NCBI GenBank assembly: GCA_009741485.1 | Contig: CM019218.1 | Span: 47,408,963 to 47,472,962 of the forward strand | Length of the DNA stretch: 64,000 nucleotides | DNA from: Malurus cyaneus samueli | Lineage: Eukaryota; Chordata; Aves; Passeriformes; Maluridae | Direction: 5' to 3' | Shown here: positions 47,744 through 59,457 of the stretch, piece by piece | Layout of the letters: every line of letters begins with the position of its first letter | Position numbering within the stretch: the stretch's first letter is position 1 | Translations under genes and position numbers: made by a program | The notes under the pieces: generated by a model | The model's input: the letters and a program-made list of their open reading frames with translations, nothing else | Told to the model about the DNA's origin: nothing | Database searches by the model: none

Positions 47744-48260
47744 CGCGGCGGGCGGAGCCTCGGCGGGCCAATGCGCGGCCCCGGCGCGGGAGGGGCGCGG
47801 GCCGGGCTCGGCGGGAGGAAGCGGCGCGGCGGCGGCTCGGCCGATGAGGGCGGCGGGGCCGGGGGAGCGCCCGGGAGCGGCGGCAGCGGGCGGCGGCACC
47901 TGGCTCCTGCTGCTGGCGGGGCGCTGGCGCTGCTGCTCACGCTGGTGTGCGGCAGCTGCTGAAGCAGCGGCGGCCGCCCGGCTTCCCGCCCGGCCCGCGG
48001 GGCTGCCGCTCCTCGGCAACATCCCCGCGCTGGGCGCGAGCAGCCGCACGTCTACATGCGGCGGCAGAGCCAGATCCACGGGCAGGTACGCCGCCCCCGG
48101 GCCCCGCAGGCAGCGGGAGCGGGGAGGGCCGGGCCGGGCCGGGCGGCGCTGCCCGGGGACGAGCGGCCGGCCGGGATCCCAGGATCGGGACCGGGAGCGG
48201 GGGCTCCGGCGGAACCGCTGCTGCTGCCGGCCCGGGGCACCGGCGGCGGGACAAGGGTTC
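47744..48260. promoter_or_regulatory. CpG island: CYP2R1 promoter and exon 1
   Basis: Abrupt change from A-rich sequence (about 47690-47735) to CpG-dense DNA covering exon 1 and the start of intron 1. A CCAAT box lies at 47768-47772, about 75 nt before the proposed start codon. No TATA box is seen, in keeping with a CpG-island promoter. Confidence 0.75.
47844..48085 (+). CDS. CYP2R1: CYP2R1 exon 1, with apparent single-base gaps
   Basis: ATG at 47844 opens a frame giving [11 protein letters not shown] and the start of a hydrophobic anchor (TWLLLLAG). The homologous sequence then jumps frame four times: about 47918-47922 (to ALALLLTLV), 47944-47949 (to [17 protein letters not shown]), 47999-48002 (to [11 protein letters not shown]) and 48036-48039 (to [14 protein letters not shown]). 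Each jump is explained by one missing base, three of them in or next to short G runs. As written, no single frame crosses the exon, and the ALALLLTLV frame meets TGA at 47960. The donor CAG|GTACGC at 48085 is good. The start codon is chosen because it gives a membrane anchor of normal length; the ATG at 47771 is less likely. Confidence 0.8.
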
Positions 48261-51200
48261 CCTCCTCTCTTACGCTCTCTGAGGCTTTCGCTCTTGGTTC
48301 CTTTTTCTTTGGTACAACGCTGAAACCGGTGTCATGCCGCAAATGGAAGTAACTCCCTTCTGCCGTATCCACAAGTCATGGGCTTAAAAGTAACAAAATT
48401 ACAACACTCAGAGAGCAGGCACTGAGATTATGCAACATTTTCACTGGAAACAGCTTGCTTCAACGTACCTTTAGTGTTATATTTGGGATATTTACAGTCC
48501 GTTAGTGTAAACATGTAAAAATAGATTTTTTTTCCTTCTTTTTTTTAAGTTGTTCTTTCTTATGTATCTTTTCCTCATCCAGTTTTAAGCAACTAATTCC
48601 TTCTTATAAGCATCATAAAACTTAACTCCAGACCAGATCTAGCAGGGAAAGGCCAGCATGTAGTTTGGAAATAGGAGGGAAAAAAGTAAATGTTCTTCAA
48701 GCAAAATACTAGGACAAATAGAATGGAAATAGGAAGGAAAAGGCATCATCAAATAAACCAAGCTTTCTACTTGCCTGGAATGCTGCACAGAGTCACTTGC
48801 TCTCAGAAGGGATTCCGCAGAATTTGAGGAAACTTAGAAACAGCGTGTTAGGATTTGGGGGACTCTGGGAAAATAGAATCAAAGGATTTTTATTTCTTTT
48901 TTGATCATGTATGACATAGGAATAAAGATAAATAAGCTAGATCAAAGTATACAAAACTCACAAATGGTTTGCAGAAATATAGTGGGAGCATCTTATCACA
49001 TAAAGAAGAGCCATTGTAACTGTGAAAATACAAAGTTTGCTAAAACAAAATAGTCAAAGACTCACAGAGTCACTTAGGTTGGAAAAGACCCTTAGGATCA
49101 TCGAGTCCAACTGTTAACCCAGCATTAAACCATGTCCCCAAGTGCCACATCTACACAGCTTTGAAATACCTCTAGGATGGTAACTCCACCACTTCCATGG
49201 GCAGCATATTCCAATGCTTGACAATTCTTTGGGTAACAACCCAGTTGTCACAGAATGTATAGTTAGGCTGACATAATTTCATATTGTGGAGGTCAACAGC
49301 TTTGACATTGAAGAGATATCTAGAGATTTGTATAGGTAAAAATACAGATTTATAATGCTGAGGGAATGTATGGGAAGGGATATAAGATTTCAATCTCGAA
49401 CCTCAGTTTTAATTTTTAAAAGATAGGTTAAGACTTTAATTTTATTTTTTTTGTCCTGTATGTGCTCTCTGCAGGCTGTTGCACCTTTCTCCAGAGCACC
49501 TGGTGCTAACCTCGTGTGGAGCTGGGAGCTGGGCCCGGCTGGGCTCTGCTCTCAGTTGTTGGCTGTCACCATGGCTCTCACTCCTCTCCAAGGACTGCAT
49601 GAATGTGTCCCCAGTCCTTCATTTGGAGAGCTGATTGCTTTAGGTGCACTGCAAACAGAGAGTGTAGTGTGGGCTGATTCACTTTACCTTTTGACAGATT
49701 AGCTCCCCGCAGACTCTGCTGTGCCATGCCACAGCTGTGCCACCTCTGGTCACCTGTGTGCCCTGCTGAAGGTTATTCACGTCCTCATTTTGAACTGACG
49801 TTCAGCGTTGTTTCACTTTTTCATTCCTCGTTCTCAAGGTTTGCTTGTAATAGCATTTCACATTTTTTATTCATTTTTTTTTCCCACCCCAAAGATCTTC
49901 AGCCTAGATCTCGGTGGTATTTCTGCTGTAGTCCTGAATGGCTATGATGCAGTGAAGGAATGCCTTGTCCACCAAAGTGAAATTTTTGCAGACAGGCCGT
50001 CTCTTCCCTTGTTTAAAAAGCTGACAAACATGGGAGGTGAGTGCTAATGTGTTTCATATAAAAATGTAAGTTTTGTCCTATAGATGAACAAATCATATGA
50101 AACTTTTACTTTAGCCATTTTCTCTTACTTGATGTCCTTTCATAAAATACTTGATGTTTCTTTAAAGATATTATTTGGGAAAGATTATCATTCGTGGACT
50201 CTGTTCCATAGCAAGATGTCTGAAATATTTAATATAATTTTTTGTCTTGTTAAGGAATTTTATTATCTTAGGGGGGATAAAAAAATAAAGCATTGCATAA
50301 AATACCATGTCAAAATATTTTTTCAGGCTTACTGAACAGTAAATATGGCAGAGGATGGACAGAACACCGCAAATTAGCTGTAAATACCTTTCGAATTTTT
50401 GGATATGGCCAAAGGTCCTTTGAACACAAAATTTCAGAAGAATCTCTGTTTTTTCTTGATGCCATTGACACATACAAGGGCAAACCGTTTGATCTTAAGC
50501 ACTTGATAACAAATGCTGTTTCAAACATTACTAATTTGATTATTTTTGGAGAACGTTTCACATACGAAGATACTGAATTTCAGCACATGATTGAGATTTT
50601 TAGTGAGAACATTGAATTAGCTGCTAGCGCTTCTGTATTTTTGTATAATGCTTTTCCTTGGATTGGTATCTTGCCATTTGGGAAACACCAGCAGCTGTTT
50701 AAAAATGCAGCTGAAGTCTATGAGTTTCTTCTTGAGCTTATTGAACGTGTCTCTGAAAATAGGAAGCCTCAGTCACCTCGACATTTTGTAGATGCATATT
50801 TGGATGAGATGGATTGCAATGGGAATGACCCAGAATCTACATATTCAAGAGAAAATTTAATTTTCTCTGTTGGAGAACTTATCATAGCTGGGACAGAAAC
50901 CACAACAAATGTTTTAAGATGGGCAGTGTTGTTCATGGCTCTTTATCCAAACATCCAAGGTAAGAAATTTGACATTCTGAGGAACTGCTACACTTTCTTA
51001 TTACAAATTTAAAAAGCTTTTTCATTTGTCATCACCAAAAGGAAGATTTGTATATATTGTTCTAGTGTATTGTTTACCAAATATACTATGGGCAGAGGTG
51101 GAAAGCTTATTTTCAATGCAGGCTAAGAGGATATCAAAAGTCAAGAGTCACATTATTTTGTGAATGCCTTTTTATGAAGCTTTAATATTTTTAAGTATTT

Positions 51201-53050
51201 CTAATATATTTAATTTTAACATTGTGATGCATGATCTGTTGTTGGCAGGTGTACTAATATATGTAGTTAATAAATAATAAGAAAATGCAATTAAATATTA
51301 AAGTAATAAACTAAATTAAAAATGTCCAAGTGTCAGCAAAAATGTAAATCAAGTTTGGGTTAACAATTTAGGTACAATTTCTTTTTATCTTGAGTGCTCC
51401 AGTTCACAAGAGATTTACATATTACAGACAGTAATACTTACACTTTTGGAGGAACAGAAATGGCATTTAAAAATACAACGATGCTTTACAGTCATTCTGA
51501 AGCAAGACAGCAACAGGTGTCAATGTCAGGCTGGGTGTTTGGAGTAGAAGTTTGGAATTTAAAAGTGAACATTCATGTTTCTGGTTTCACTACCTCCACT
51601 TCACTTTTTCTGGTAAAACCTTAGCAGTGCTTGGTTCAATTGGGACTTTCAGGACTTGGAGAAAGAACAGCCTAGATAACTTGGAAAGATACTGCTGGTA
51701 CTTTGACCAAAAAATATCACTCTAATATTAATTTCACTGTTGTTTCAGAATGAGGGTAATAACATTACCCATGGTTAGGAATACAGAGTAAATTTAAAAG
51801 CTTGTAAGCTACTATATTTTATGTAAGGTGTTTCATTTTTCAGTATTCTTTTAAAAGTGTGTCAATATATATATACACAAATACATATACTTCAGCTTAA
51901 ATTAAACTTTAGAGTCTATTACAAAATAAACATCAGCTTTTATTCCTAACAGGGCAAGTTCAAAAAGAAATCGATCTTGTCATTGGCCCAAACAAAATGC
52001 CCACCTTGGAAGAGAAATGCAAGATGCCCTACACTGAGGCTGTTCTGCACGAAGTTCTGAGGTTCTGCAACATAGTCCCACTGGGGATTTTCCATGCAAC
52101 TTCCAAAGACACTGTTGTGCGTGGTTACACAATTCCTGAAGGCACCACAGTCATCACAAACCTCTACTCCGTTCACTTTGATGAAAAATACTGGAGCAAT
52201 CCTGAAGTGTTTTTTCCTGAGAGATTTTTGGACAGTAGTGGACAGTTTGTCAAGAAAGATGCATTTATTCCTTTTTCACTGGGTAAGAGCAGTTCCTTCC
52301 ACTGTTGCTCTTTCATAAATCCAGAGATGTGTAACATGTAAGTGATGGCAATAAATGGGCACAATTGTATCCTCAGTTCTGATGAAGCAGCTGTTTTCAA
52401 GATATTCAATATAATGTGCTTTGGAGATAACAAATTTTAGCATAATATCTTTTATATAGATGATCTCAGTGTTATATATAAGCTCATAAAATTCCATCTT
52501 GCAAAGTTACAGTAATTGCTTGTTAATAATGGCTGGCAGTAGATGTAATTAAGAAAATAGTAGGGGAAAAAGGCTGAAATTCACAGTACTGTTTTTTAAA
52601 GCATCTTCTGTCTAGAATGGCACTTCAAGACAAGATACAACAGCTAACAAGAGTATCTAAATTGACAGAATTAGTTTCAATGGTATTTGTGAGGTGAGAG
52701 CAACAAATTCCCTAAAATTAGTTTCTTGGTGTAGGTTATGACCTACCTTTCTTATAAGACACCAGCTTCACACAGCACTCTTAGAATATAGAAATGACCT
52801 TTCCTATTCATAATAAAAGTGAAAATGCAATTGAAAATACCTTAAATCTTTTTAAAACCTCTGCTTCAATCCAGGAAGGAGGCATTGCCTTGGAGAACAA
52901 CTGGCTCGAATGGAAATGTTTTTGTTTTTCACTTCGCTGCTACAACGATTTCACCTGCATTTTCCTCACGGAGTGATCCCAGAGCTCAAGCCAAGATTAG
53001 GGATGACCCTACAACCACAGCCGTACCTCATCTGTGCTGAAAGGCGGTGA
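47844..53050 (+). CDS. CYP2R1: Vitamin D 25-hydroxylase, cytochrome P450 2R1
   Basis: Microsomal P450 that hydroxylates vitamin D at C-25, the first activating step before renal CYP27B1. Exons: 47844-48085, 49895-50036, 50327-50959, 51953-52282, 52875-53050. Exons 2-5 (426 residues plus stop) are open, in phase and closely match human CYP2R1. Signatures seen: proline-rich hinge [10 protein letters not shown] in exon 1, I-helix oxygen-binding AGTETT (50887-50904), the K-helix ExxR as EVLR (52051-52062), and the heme loop [11 protein letters not shown] split across exons 4 and 5 with the thiolate Cys codon at 52886-52888. The end is CAERR. With four one-base gaps in exon 1 allowed for, length would be about 508 residues, against 501 in human. 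It is divergent to CALCA, 8.8 kb from its promoter. Confidence 0.96.
49057..49235 (-). mobile_element. CR1 LINE 3' fragment in CYP2R1 intron 1
   Basis: The stretch reads a CR1 3' end in reverse complement: ACTCACAGAGTCACTTAGGT, then TTGGAAAAGACC, GGATCATCGAGTCCAAC and a later ATATTCCAATGCTTGA. Truncated, no coding capacity, antisense to CYP2R1. Confidence 0.85.
49895..50036 (+). CDS. CYP2R1: CYP2R1 exon 2
   Basis: Acceptor TTTTTTTCCCACCCCAAAG, donor GGGAG|GTGAGT. It encodes [20 protein letters not shown] through KKLTNMG plus the first base of the next Gly. It starts in phase 0 after the exon 1 Gln codon. Confidence 0.96.
50327..50959 (+). CDS. CYP2R1: CYP2R1 exon 3
   Basis: 633 nt, acceptor TTTTTTCAG, donor CAAG|GTAAGA. 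It encodes [19 protein letters not shown], the substrate-recognition region [18 protein letters not shown], and the I-helix with AGTETTTN, ending YPNIQG. Completely open. Confidence 0.97.
51953..52282 (+). CDS. CYP2R1: CYP2R1 exon 4
   Basis: 330 nt, acceptor TATTCCTAACAG, donor CTGG|GTAAGA. It carries the K-helix ([14 protein letters not shown]), PERF-type motif ([11 protein letters not shown]) and PFSLG, the first half of the heme loop. Confidence 0.97.
52875..53050 (+). CDS. CYP2R1: CYP2R1 exon 5 (heme-binding end)
   Basis: Acceptor CTGCTTCAATCCAG, then GA|AGG AGG CAT TGC, giving [18 protein letters not shown] and on to [17 protein letters not shown] and TGA at 53048-53050. The Cys codon at 52886-52888 is the axial heme ligand. 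The frame runs without a break to the stop. Confidence 0.96.
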
Positions 53051-53531
53051 AGAGAGGGTTGGGATGCGCAGGTGGAGCATAGTGCTCCAAGCTACAGCTC
53101 AGGATCCACTTTGCCTTCTATTCCTAAAAGTGTGCAAGTCAGAATAACAAAAATTTAAAGGACTGCCAGATAAAGTTTGGCTACTTGCACAGGTAAATAG
53201 TTTCTTTTAACTTGGTTTTCACAGAAAAGAAAAACAAACCTGAACCAAAAGTGTGAAACACATCCTTTGTAAAAATGTTGTTTTCACTCCAGAAGACTAT
53301 TTTAAATCTAAGTTCTGATACAGTCTTTAAATATTTAATTACCAAGAGCCATTTTCCTTTGAGAGGATATTTTCACAACATGGAGAATATGGTTCAAAAT
53401 GTTTATCCTTGAGTTCATCCATGGAAAAATCCTTCACATTATTCCACCTACATCATTCTTTATAATTCTCCATTAAATTTTCATAATTAACAGGGGTTTA
53501 AAAGGTATCTATTTAAATATCTGTAACCAAG

Positions 53532-53537
53532 AATAAA
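53532..53537 (+). terminator. CYP2R1: Candidate CYP2R1 poly(A) signal
   Basis: First AATAAA on the plus strand after the stop codon, giving a 3' UTR of about 500 nt. A further AATAAA lies near 54470. Confidence 0.5.
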
Positions 53538-56500
53538 CTATATTTTCCAGCCTTAAAAAACAGATTGTCTATTAAAGTGTTTTAATCCTTCTTTCTCCTT
53601 GCCCTTTCTTCCCAGTTGATCATCATTTTCTGATGAATCAGATTAACTGTGAATTCACTTTTAAGATCTTTTATGGCTTGCTTGTCACTTAGCATCATAC
53701 ACAAAGTGTTCAGTTATTGCTGTACTCCTGACTATTGCAGGACTCTTTTTTCCCCAGTACATTGCATTTCCAGGCACCTGTCCTCCATTGCCTCCCAATA
53801 CAAAGTACTATGTAATGATTAATCTCTGCTTAAATAATCTGAAAAAAACAGTGTTTCTGTTACCAGAATCACATGCAATGGTGTGTGATTCATACCTGTA
53901 CTACAAGTGAAGAAAATAAGCTGCTCACCCTTCTGACCAGAGGAGACACTTTTTGGAGAGGGCAAGTCGAACAGGATGGGGAAAAACAGATTCTAAATTA
54001 ATTTCAAGCACAAATTTTAGGTTCAGAACTAAACACATGCTGAGCAAGCAGCTATTTAAGGACAGGGCTGAGCATTTGACCTCACTTTTTAAACAGATAA
54101 TGCTTCATTCTGGAGCTGCAAGAAGATTGAAAGTCAGGAATTGGCAGTTTTCTGCTGACCTGATGTTTTCAGCTTCTGAGGAAAAATACTTCCTTTCTTT
54201 TGAAACAGCAAAAGATAAAAATCAAAGAGAGCTAATTCCAGCCCATTTACATAACAGCCTGTTGGCTTAAGATGCAGCAGGTCCAGATTAAATTACCCAC
54301 AGGTCTCACAGAGAGCATCTCCAACATGTGTCCCTGCTGCTCTGAAGTGGCTGGGCAGGCCACTGCACTTCCTGAATAACTGCCTGCCTTTTGAAGAGAT
54401 TTAAGAGTCCAAAAAGAGAGGAGGGAGGCAAACCTGACTGCTGTGCATTGGGCACACCATGAAAACCATGAATAAACCACTCCTAAGCCTTTGGCAAACA
54501 GTGGGGTTGGGAGTCATGATCATAGTTTTCCTGAATACAAAGCAGATGTTTTCTGCATGTGAAATGCATGAGGAAAAATTGTGAAATCTCCTGAACTTAG
54601 GTACCTTCAGTATGAAGCAGCCCTGAAGAGTTCAGAGCTACAGTTTTGTAGCTCCTAACCCTAACCCTGTTCCCAATCCTGTGCTCTCATATCAGACAGC
54701 CAGAGCTTGGTTAGTACCTAGTCTGGCCTTCTGGGTGAGAGCTGTAGGCCATCCTTTGGTGAAAATATGGTTCAAATAATGCTAATTGAAGTGGGGGGAG
54801 GGTTAAAAAACATCAAGACCCAGTTTTTGCTGGGGTCTACACTCAGAATGCAGCTGGCCAGTCGTTGTTCCCTTTTGCTGAGGTATTTTGAGAACTAACT
54901 CCTGGCTAGTCTCTAATCCATTTAATGAGAGCCATATTGATTATATGTCGTTCTGGTTTCTAAATCAAAATGCCTTGTAAAAGCCTCAGAATATCAATCC
55001 AAACTTTTACCATTATCTGCCAACTTATGGTCTCGTTTAAGCAATCAAATACATTTGACAAACTGTCTTTTCCATAAATCTGTATCAGTATTGGTCATAT
55101 TTACATGTTTCATTCTCTATCAACTTCTTCATTATTTTCCTTCTGATTTAGAAATATCCTAATGATCTAATTTAATAATCTGAAGTATTGACATAGTAGT
55201 AGTTTTTTTCTAGTCCTCTGGAATTTCTCCATTGTATCAACAGTGATTAGTAATGAACATCATTAGCCATCCAGATGTTCAGAATTTCCTGGTGGGAGTT
55301 TTCTACAGCTCAAATACCTAGGATGGATAGCAGCTGGCTGCTGTTTTGGGATTAAAGGCTGATATATTAATCAGTGTATCTTCATAACCCTGCTGCAGGA
55401 GCTGCAGTCAGTACCACCATAATATCTTAAATCCCCCTTTCCAAATCTCTATCCTTATATTTAAGTTTTTGAGTTGTTTTTGGCCATATCAGGATCGCCA
55501 GATGTGGAAAAGAGAACACTACTTCTGAATAAATGCTGAAGAAAAATCTTACTCATTACCACTTAATTCCCTGAGGTTCCACCAGTTTCAGTGATACTTG
55601 GTGAACCTACCCGTAATGTGAATCTAATATATGCAGCAAGGTTCTTTAATTAATTAATTCAGAAATTAACTATATAAAAGGAGTTTCATAAAAATTCAAT
55701 TAGTATTACTCCTTTTCTGAAAGCAAATAGTTTAAATTTACTGTGATATATTTTCATATGTAACCAGGAAAATTTGTGAGAGAAAAACCTAGAGAATCTT
55801 GATAATGCTTTTTTTTGTTTTTTTTGTTTGTCACTATGCAGTTGAAATAGTTCACCTAACTCAGGCTATATAAAAGGATGTAGCTAAATCTCTTTCCAGT
55901 GAAAAATCTCTCATGTCAGATTTCAATTTCTCTTCAGGGCTGATAAAACACAAAGAAGTGAAAAGGAGAACATTATAGCCAGAGTTTATAACATGTTTTG
56001 ATGCTATCTATGCCCTGACAAGCATGCAGTGTTTTAACTGGGAGCTCATAACTAACTAGGGAACTTCTGCCAACTATCCAAGGGCTAAAGCAGCCTGAGC
56101 TCACATAGCAAACAGGTCTTTTCTTGATTTGGTGTGTTGTTCTGGTACTTAGACTATTAATCTAATTTCAATTCAGGCAGTCTGAATAGTGAAAATAATG
56201 ACTAATCTACGGGTTTTTTAGCCTGAATTGAGCTTAAGGGTTTGTGCAAGCACTAGAGAAGAGATCAGGCAGATTGTGTTGCCATTAAGATGGTCTATGA
56301 GAAAAGTAGCAAGATCAGAGAGAAACACAGTGAAAAATAATGAAACCCTTTGAAAAATCACTGAAAATTAGATTGTAGATTTTTTCCAACAATGCACTGG
56401 GTATGAGAACATAAAGATAGATTCGGCATAAACATAAAGATTTGGGGTAAACAATGAGGGAAAAAATCACAATGGTGAAGATGCCAATCAGAATTTATCT

Positions 56501-59221
56501 TTGGTGGAGAGAGATGGAATGATGAAAACACAAGATAGCATGTCCAAGTTCAAAGGGCTATTCAGTAGGGGTAACTCTCAGTATAAATTGTTCTGTGAAG
56601 GTACAGATGTGTTTTCATATCAACGAGTTATCTGAAGTGATTTTTTGGCACTGGGTCTGATAATTCAAACCCTTTGTCTAATCAAGATCAAATTAAACTA
56701 CATCTCTGGAAATCTCCTGCCTTATTCTGTCCTTTCATAACAATATAAACTGAGCATCAGCAGATTCTCCCAGTTCTAGATTATCCCTTCAGGCATTTTT
56801 GAAGGCTGTCAAAATGATATCTCGATGCCATTAGAATAAGGCAGAACCCACACTCAGAGTGGTCACTGCTTCGGGAGACTGCCAGGCTTCAGGACACATT
56901 ACATTTGTTACATTCTTCCGACTGAGTAACATTCCAAATAGATTAAACCCATTAAAATAATGGAGCAAATCAGGAATGTGCAATCTAATCCAATACCTCA
57001 ATATTACTGCAGCAGATGGCTGCTTGCCCAAAATTCATGTGATGTAGACTGGCCTATAGCAATATTCCAGAAAATGGAATAAACTTACTTATACTTATTC
57101 TGCTGTTGTTTTCAAGTGCTGACTTCCTTTTCTACAGTCTTCATGCCAAAGAACTTAAAGGAAATATTTTTCATTTGTGTAAACTACACTTAATCAGAAG
57201 CATGAAAAAATTTTATGTGTTAAGAAGCTTTTTACATTGCAGTTAATTTGTTCAGATGCTTATCCACATTAGGCCCATCATCAGCATCTAGATCCACCCT
57301 GGTGGCACATCCATGCCTCATTTACCCTAAATTTATTATACGTTCAATTATATATTACCCATTTACTTATACCTTCACCAAAAAAAAAGGATAAAGGATG
57401 TCCTGATTGTTCAGGTCCCTCACTAATATAGGTAGTACAGGTAGTACAGTTTCATACCAGTAAAGAATGTAAGTAAGGGAATAGAATCACTATGGCTAAA
57501 ATATCTTCAAGAATTCCAGTTATTCTCAGGTAATTCAGTTTCCTTTCTCTGCAGGCATTCCCCCTTTAAGGAATCTAAACGCCCTTTTTTTTCTCTTCAA
57601 GCTCAATTTAAAATAATTACAGTGCTAAACATGCAGGACAGCAGAATTTTATAAGACTAATTTTTCCAGGGAAAACATTGGTACTTATGAGACTTTTTTA
57701 GCTGATATAGCTTTGGAGGTTAATTTATTTCCTTTTTTTTAATATAAAAATTGCTTTATAAAGCCACTTCAAGACATTTTCAGATCTTGTTCCATTTTAT
57801 TTTACATTCTGTAAGGACACACTGTTTCTCTCTCAAAGCATGTACTGTTTGAACTGCCACCGTATAGACAGAAATGCAACACATCTTAATATTGCATTTA
57901 CTTCACCACAAATTGTAGGTATAATCTATGAAATATTCAAGCTCTTTGTGCCGTGATGAATGCCATGATTATATATTTGAAAAGAGACTGTAAGAATAAT
58001 TCATTGTTGATTGGAATAAACTTTACAGCTAAGAGCTAAAATTTGTCTAAAAATCCCCACTCACTCATAAGAATTCTTTTGGTGAGGAAATGAATTACAT
58101 CATCTTCTAAAGCATCCAACACCCCCCAGTGCCTTAAGTATGCACTTTTTTAAGATCTAGAAAGGCCCATGTAGCTTGACAAATATTTAAAATATAATTA
58201 GCTTTAGAAACTAACTTTAGATAATCATATTAAAAAAAAAAACATTTTGGCTACTGCCTCTGCATTTACTCACAATCTGACAATTAGACAGATTCTTATC
58301 TCTGGCTAAGGTTCAAATCTCACTATTCTTTCAAGAGGATTCTAGCTCTCTCCACCAATAGAGACTCCTTTTGGTGAAAGATGCATTATGGGTTAAACAC
58401 ATTTAAAATAAAAAAGTTTTAATATCTACTGAAATAAAGAAACTGACACATCCAATTCCTGTTGTTTGATTGTTATTATTTCTATAAATCTGCACATTTT
58501 CTTCTTGTTGCTTAAGATTTCCCTATCTCTAGTCCTAGTGCTTAAAAAAAATAGATTCAGAAAGGATCTCAATAGGTTATGCAGTTCACTCATCTGGTCC
58601 ACTACCACTTTTACTAAAAGCTGTTTTTCAGACTTCTCTTTTATTTTCAAAGCCTTTCTTAATAGCCCAGAACAATGTATTGCAGTGAGTCACAGCCCTC
58701 CCAATCCTTAGGCAATTAGTCACGTTGAGCTTTGCAACCCGAAGGTGTTACTTCTTGTCCTGAACACTATAAACACTGGAAGCATTATTCTGATTACTCT
58801 TTGAAACAGTCTCGTAAGGTAACCTTAGAATATCTCACTCAAGTCTCATTTCCTCCTGTTTAGGGAAAATCTCCTTAATTAATTTTATCTTTCTCCTTCT
58901 CTTCAGGCCCCGTCCTCAGTCTCGCTGGTCTGTGCTGGAATTCTGCAATATGTCTAATGGGCAGGGGTTTTTCCTAGGGTGTGACACCTGAAATTAGAAA
59001 AAGTATTATGGTAATGACTTCGTCATGATGGATAGAACAAAATGATTACAAACCCGTTCTCAGGCATAAATAGGGGGGGCTTACTTATTCACTTCTTTGA
59101 CTGAGAGAAAGATTAGTTAATATGAGTCAGATAGACTGGCAACACTACAGAAATTAATAAATTCTAGTAGGACGAATGTCATGATAAAAGAAAGAGGGGC
59201 GTGCTAAGCCCATTTGAATGA

Positions 59222-59231
59222 CTATAAATAG
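59222..59231 (+). promoter_or_regulatory. CTATAAATAG: MEF2-like or TATA-like site
   Basis: A perfect CTA(A/T)4TAG, which fits both the MEF2 consensus and a TATA box. GGGGCGTG (KLF-like) is just upstream and TGAGTCA (AP-1) is about 100 bp upstream. No transcript is visible, so role unknown. Confidence 0.35.
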
Positions 59232-59435
59232 GAACAAGTTTTCACATCTGACTGGCACAGGGGACAAAATCTGCACTCTGCTCCTTGTGTGCAATAAGTT
59301 ATGTCAACCATATCCTCTGGATATTTGATATGACACCTGCATTTTAAGCAAAGCATTACTTTTTGTTTTATATGCAATTAAAATGAAGATATTTTGATCT
59401 CATTCAAGGTGCAAAGGGTTCTGCTGATCTGGAGA

Positions 59436-59457
59436 GATGAGTCAGAAGTGACTCATC
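59436..59457. promoter_or_regulatory. Palindrome of two AP-1 sites
   Basis: GATGAGTCA (59436-59444), spacer GAAG, TGACTCATC (59449-59457): perfect 9-bp inverted arms, each holding a consensus AP-1/TRE heptamer. Binding by FOS/JUN-family dimers is plausible; function is not shown. Confidence 0.5.

Noticed and set aside
47771..47962. ATG at 47771 as CYP2R1 start
   Set aside because: It runs in the frame of the later ALALLLTLV anchor, but the upstream peptide is low-complexity Gly/Arg/Ala and it overlaps the CCAAT box. The ATG at 47844 gives an anchor and length closer to the family, once a one-base gap is allowed.
47844..53050. CYP2R1 as a pseudogene
   Set aside because: Exons 2-5 are open with perfect splice sites and all catalytic residues. 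Defects are limited to single-base gaps in the most GC-rich exon.
53953..54270. 105-codon plus-strand frame after CYP2R1, checked as possible PDE3B or new gene
   Set aside because: Wrong strand for PDE3B, and no phosphodiesterase motif (HD residues, catalytic helix) or other domain.
55660..55880. Two TATATAAAAGG-like boxes as promoters
   Set aside because: AT-rich DNA yields such boxes by chance; no exon, CpG island or open frame follows them.
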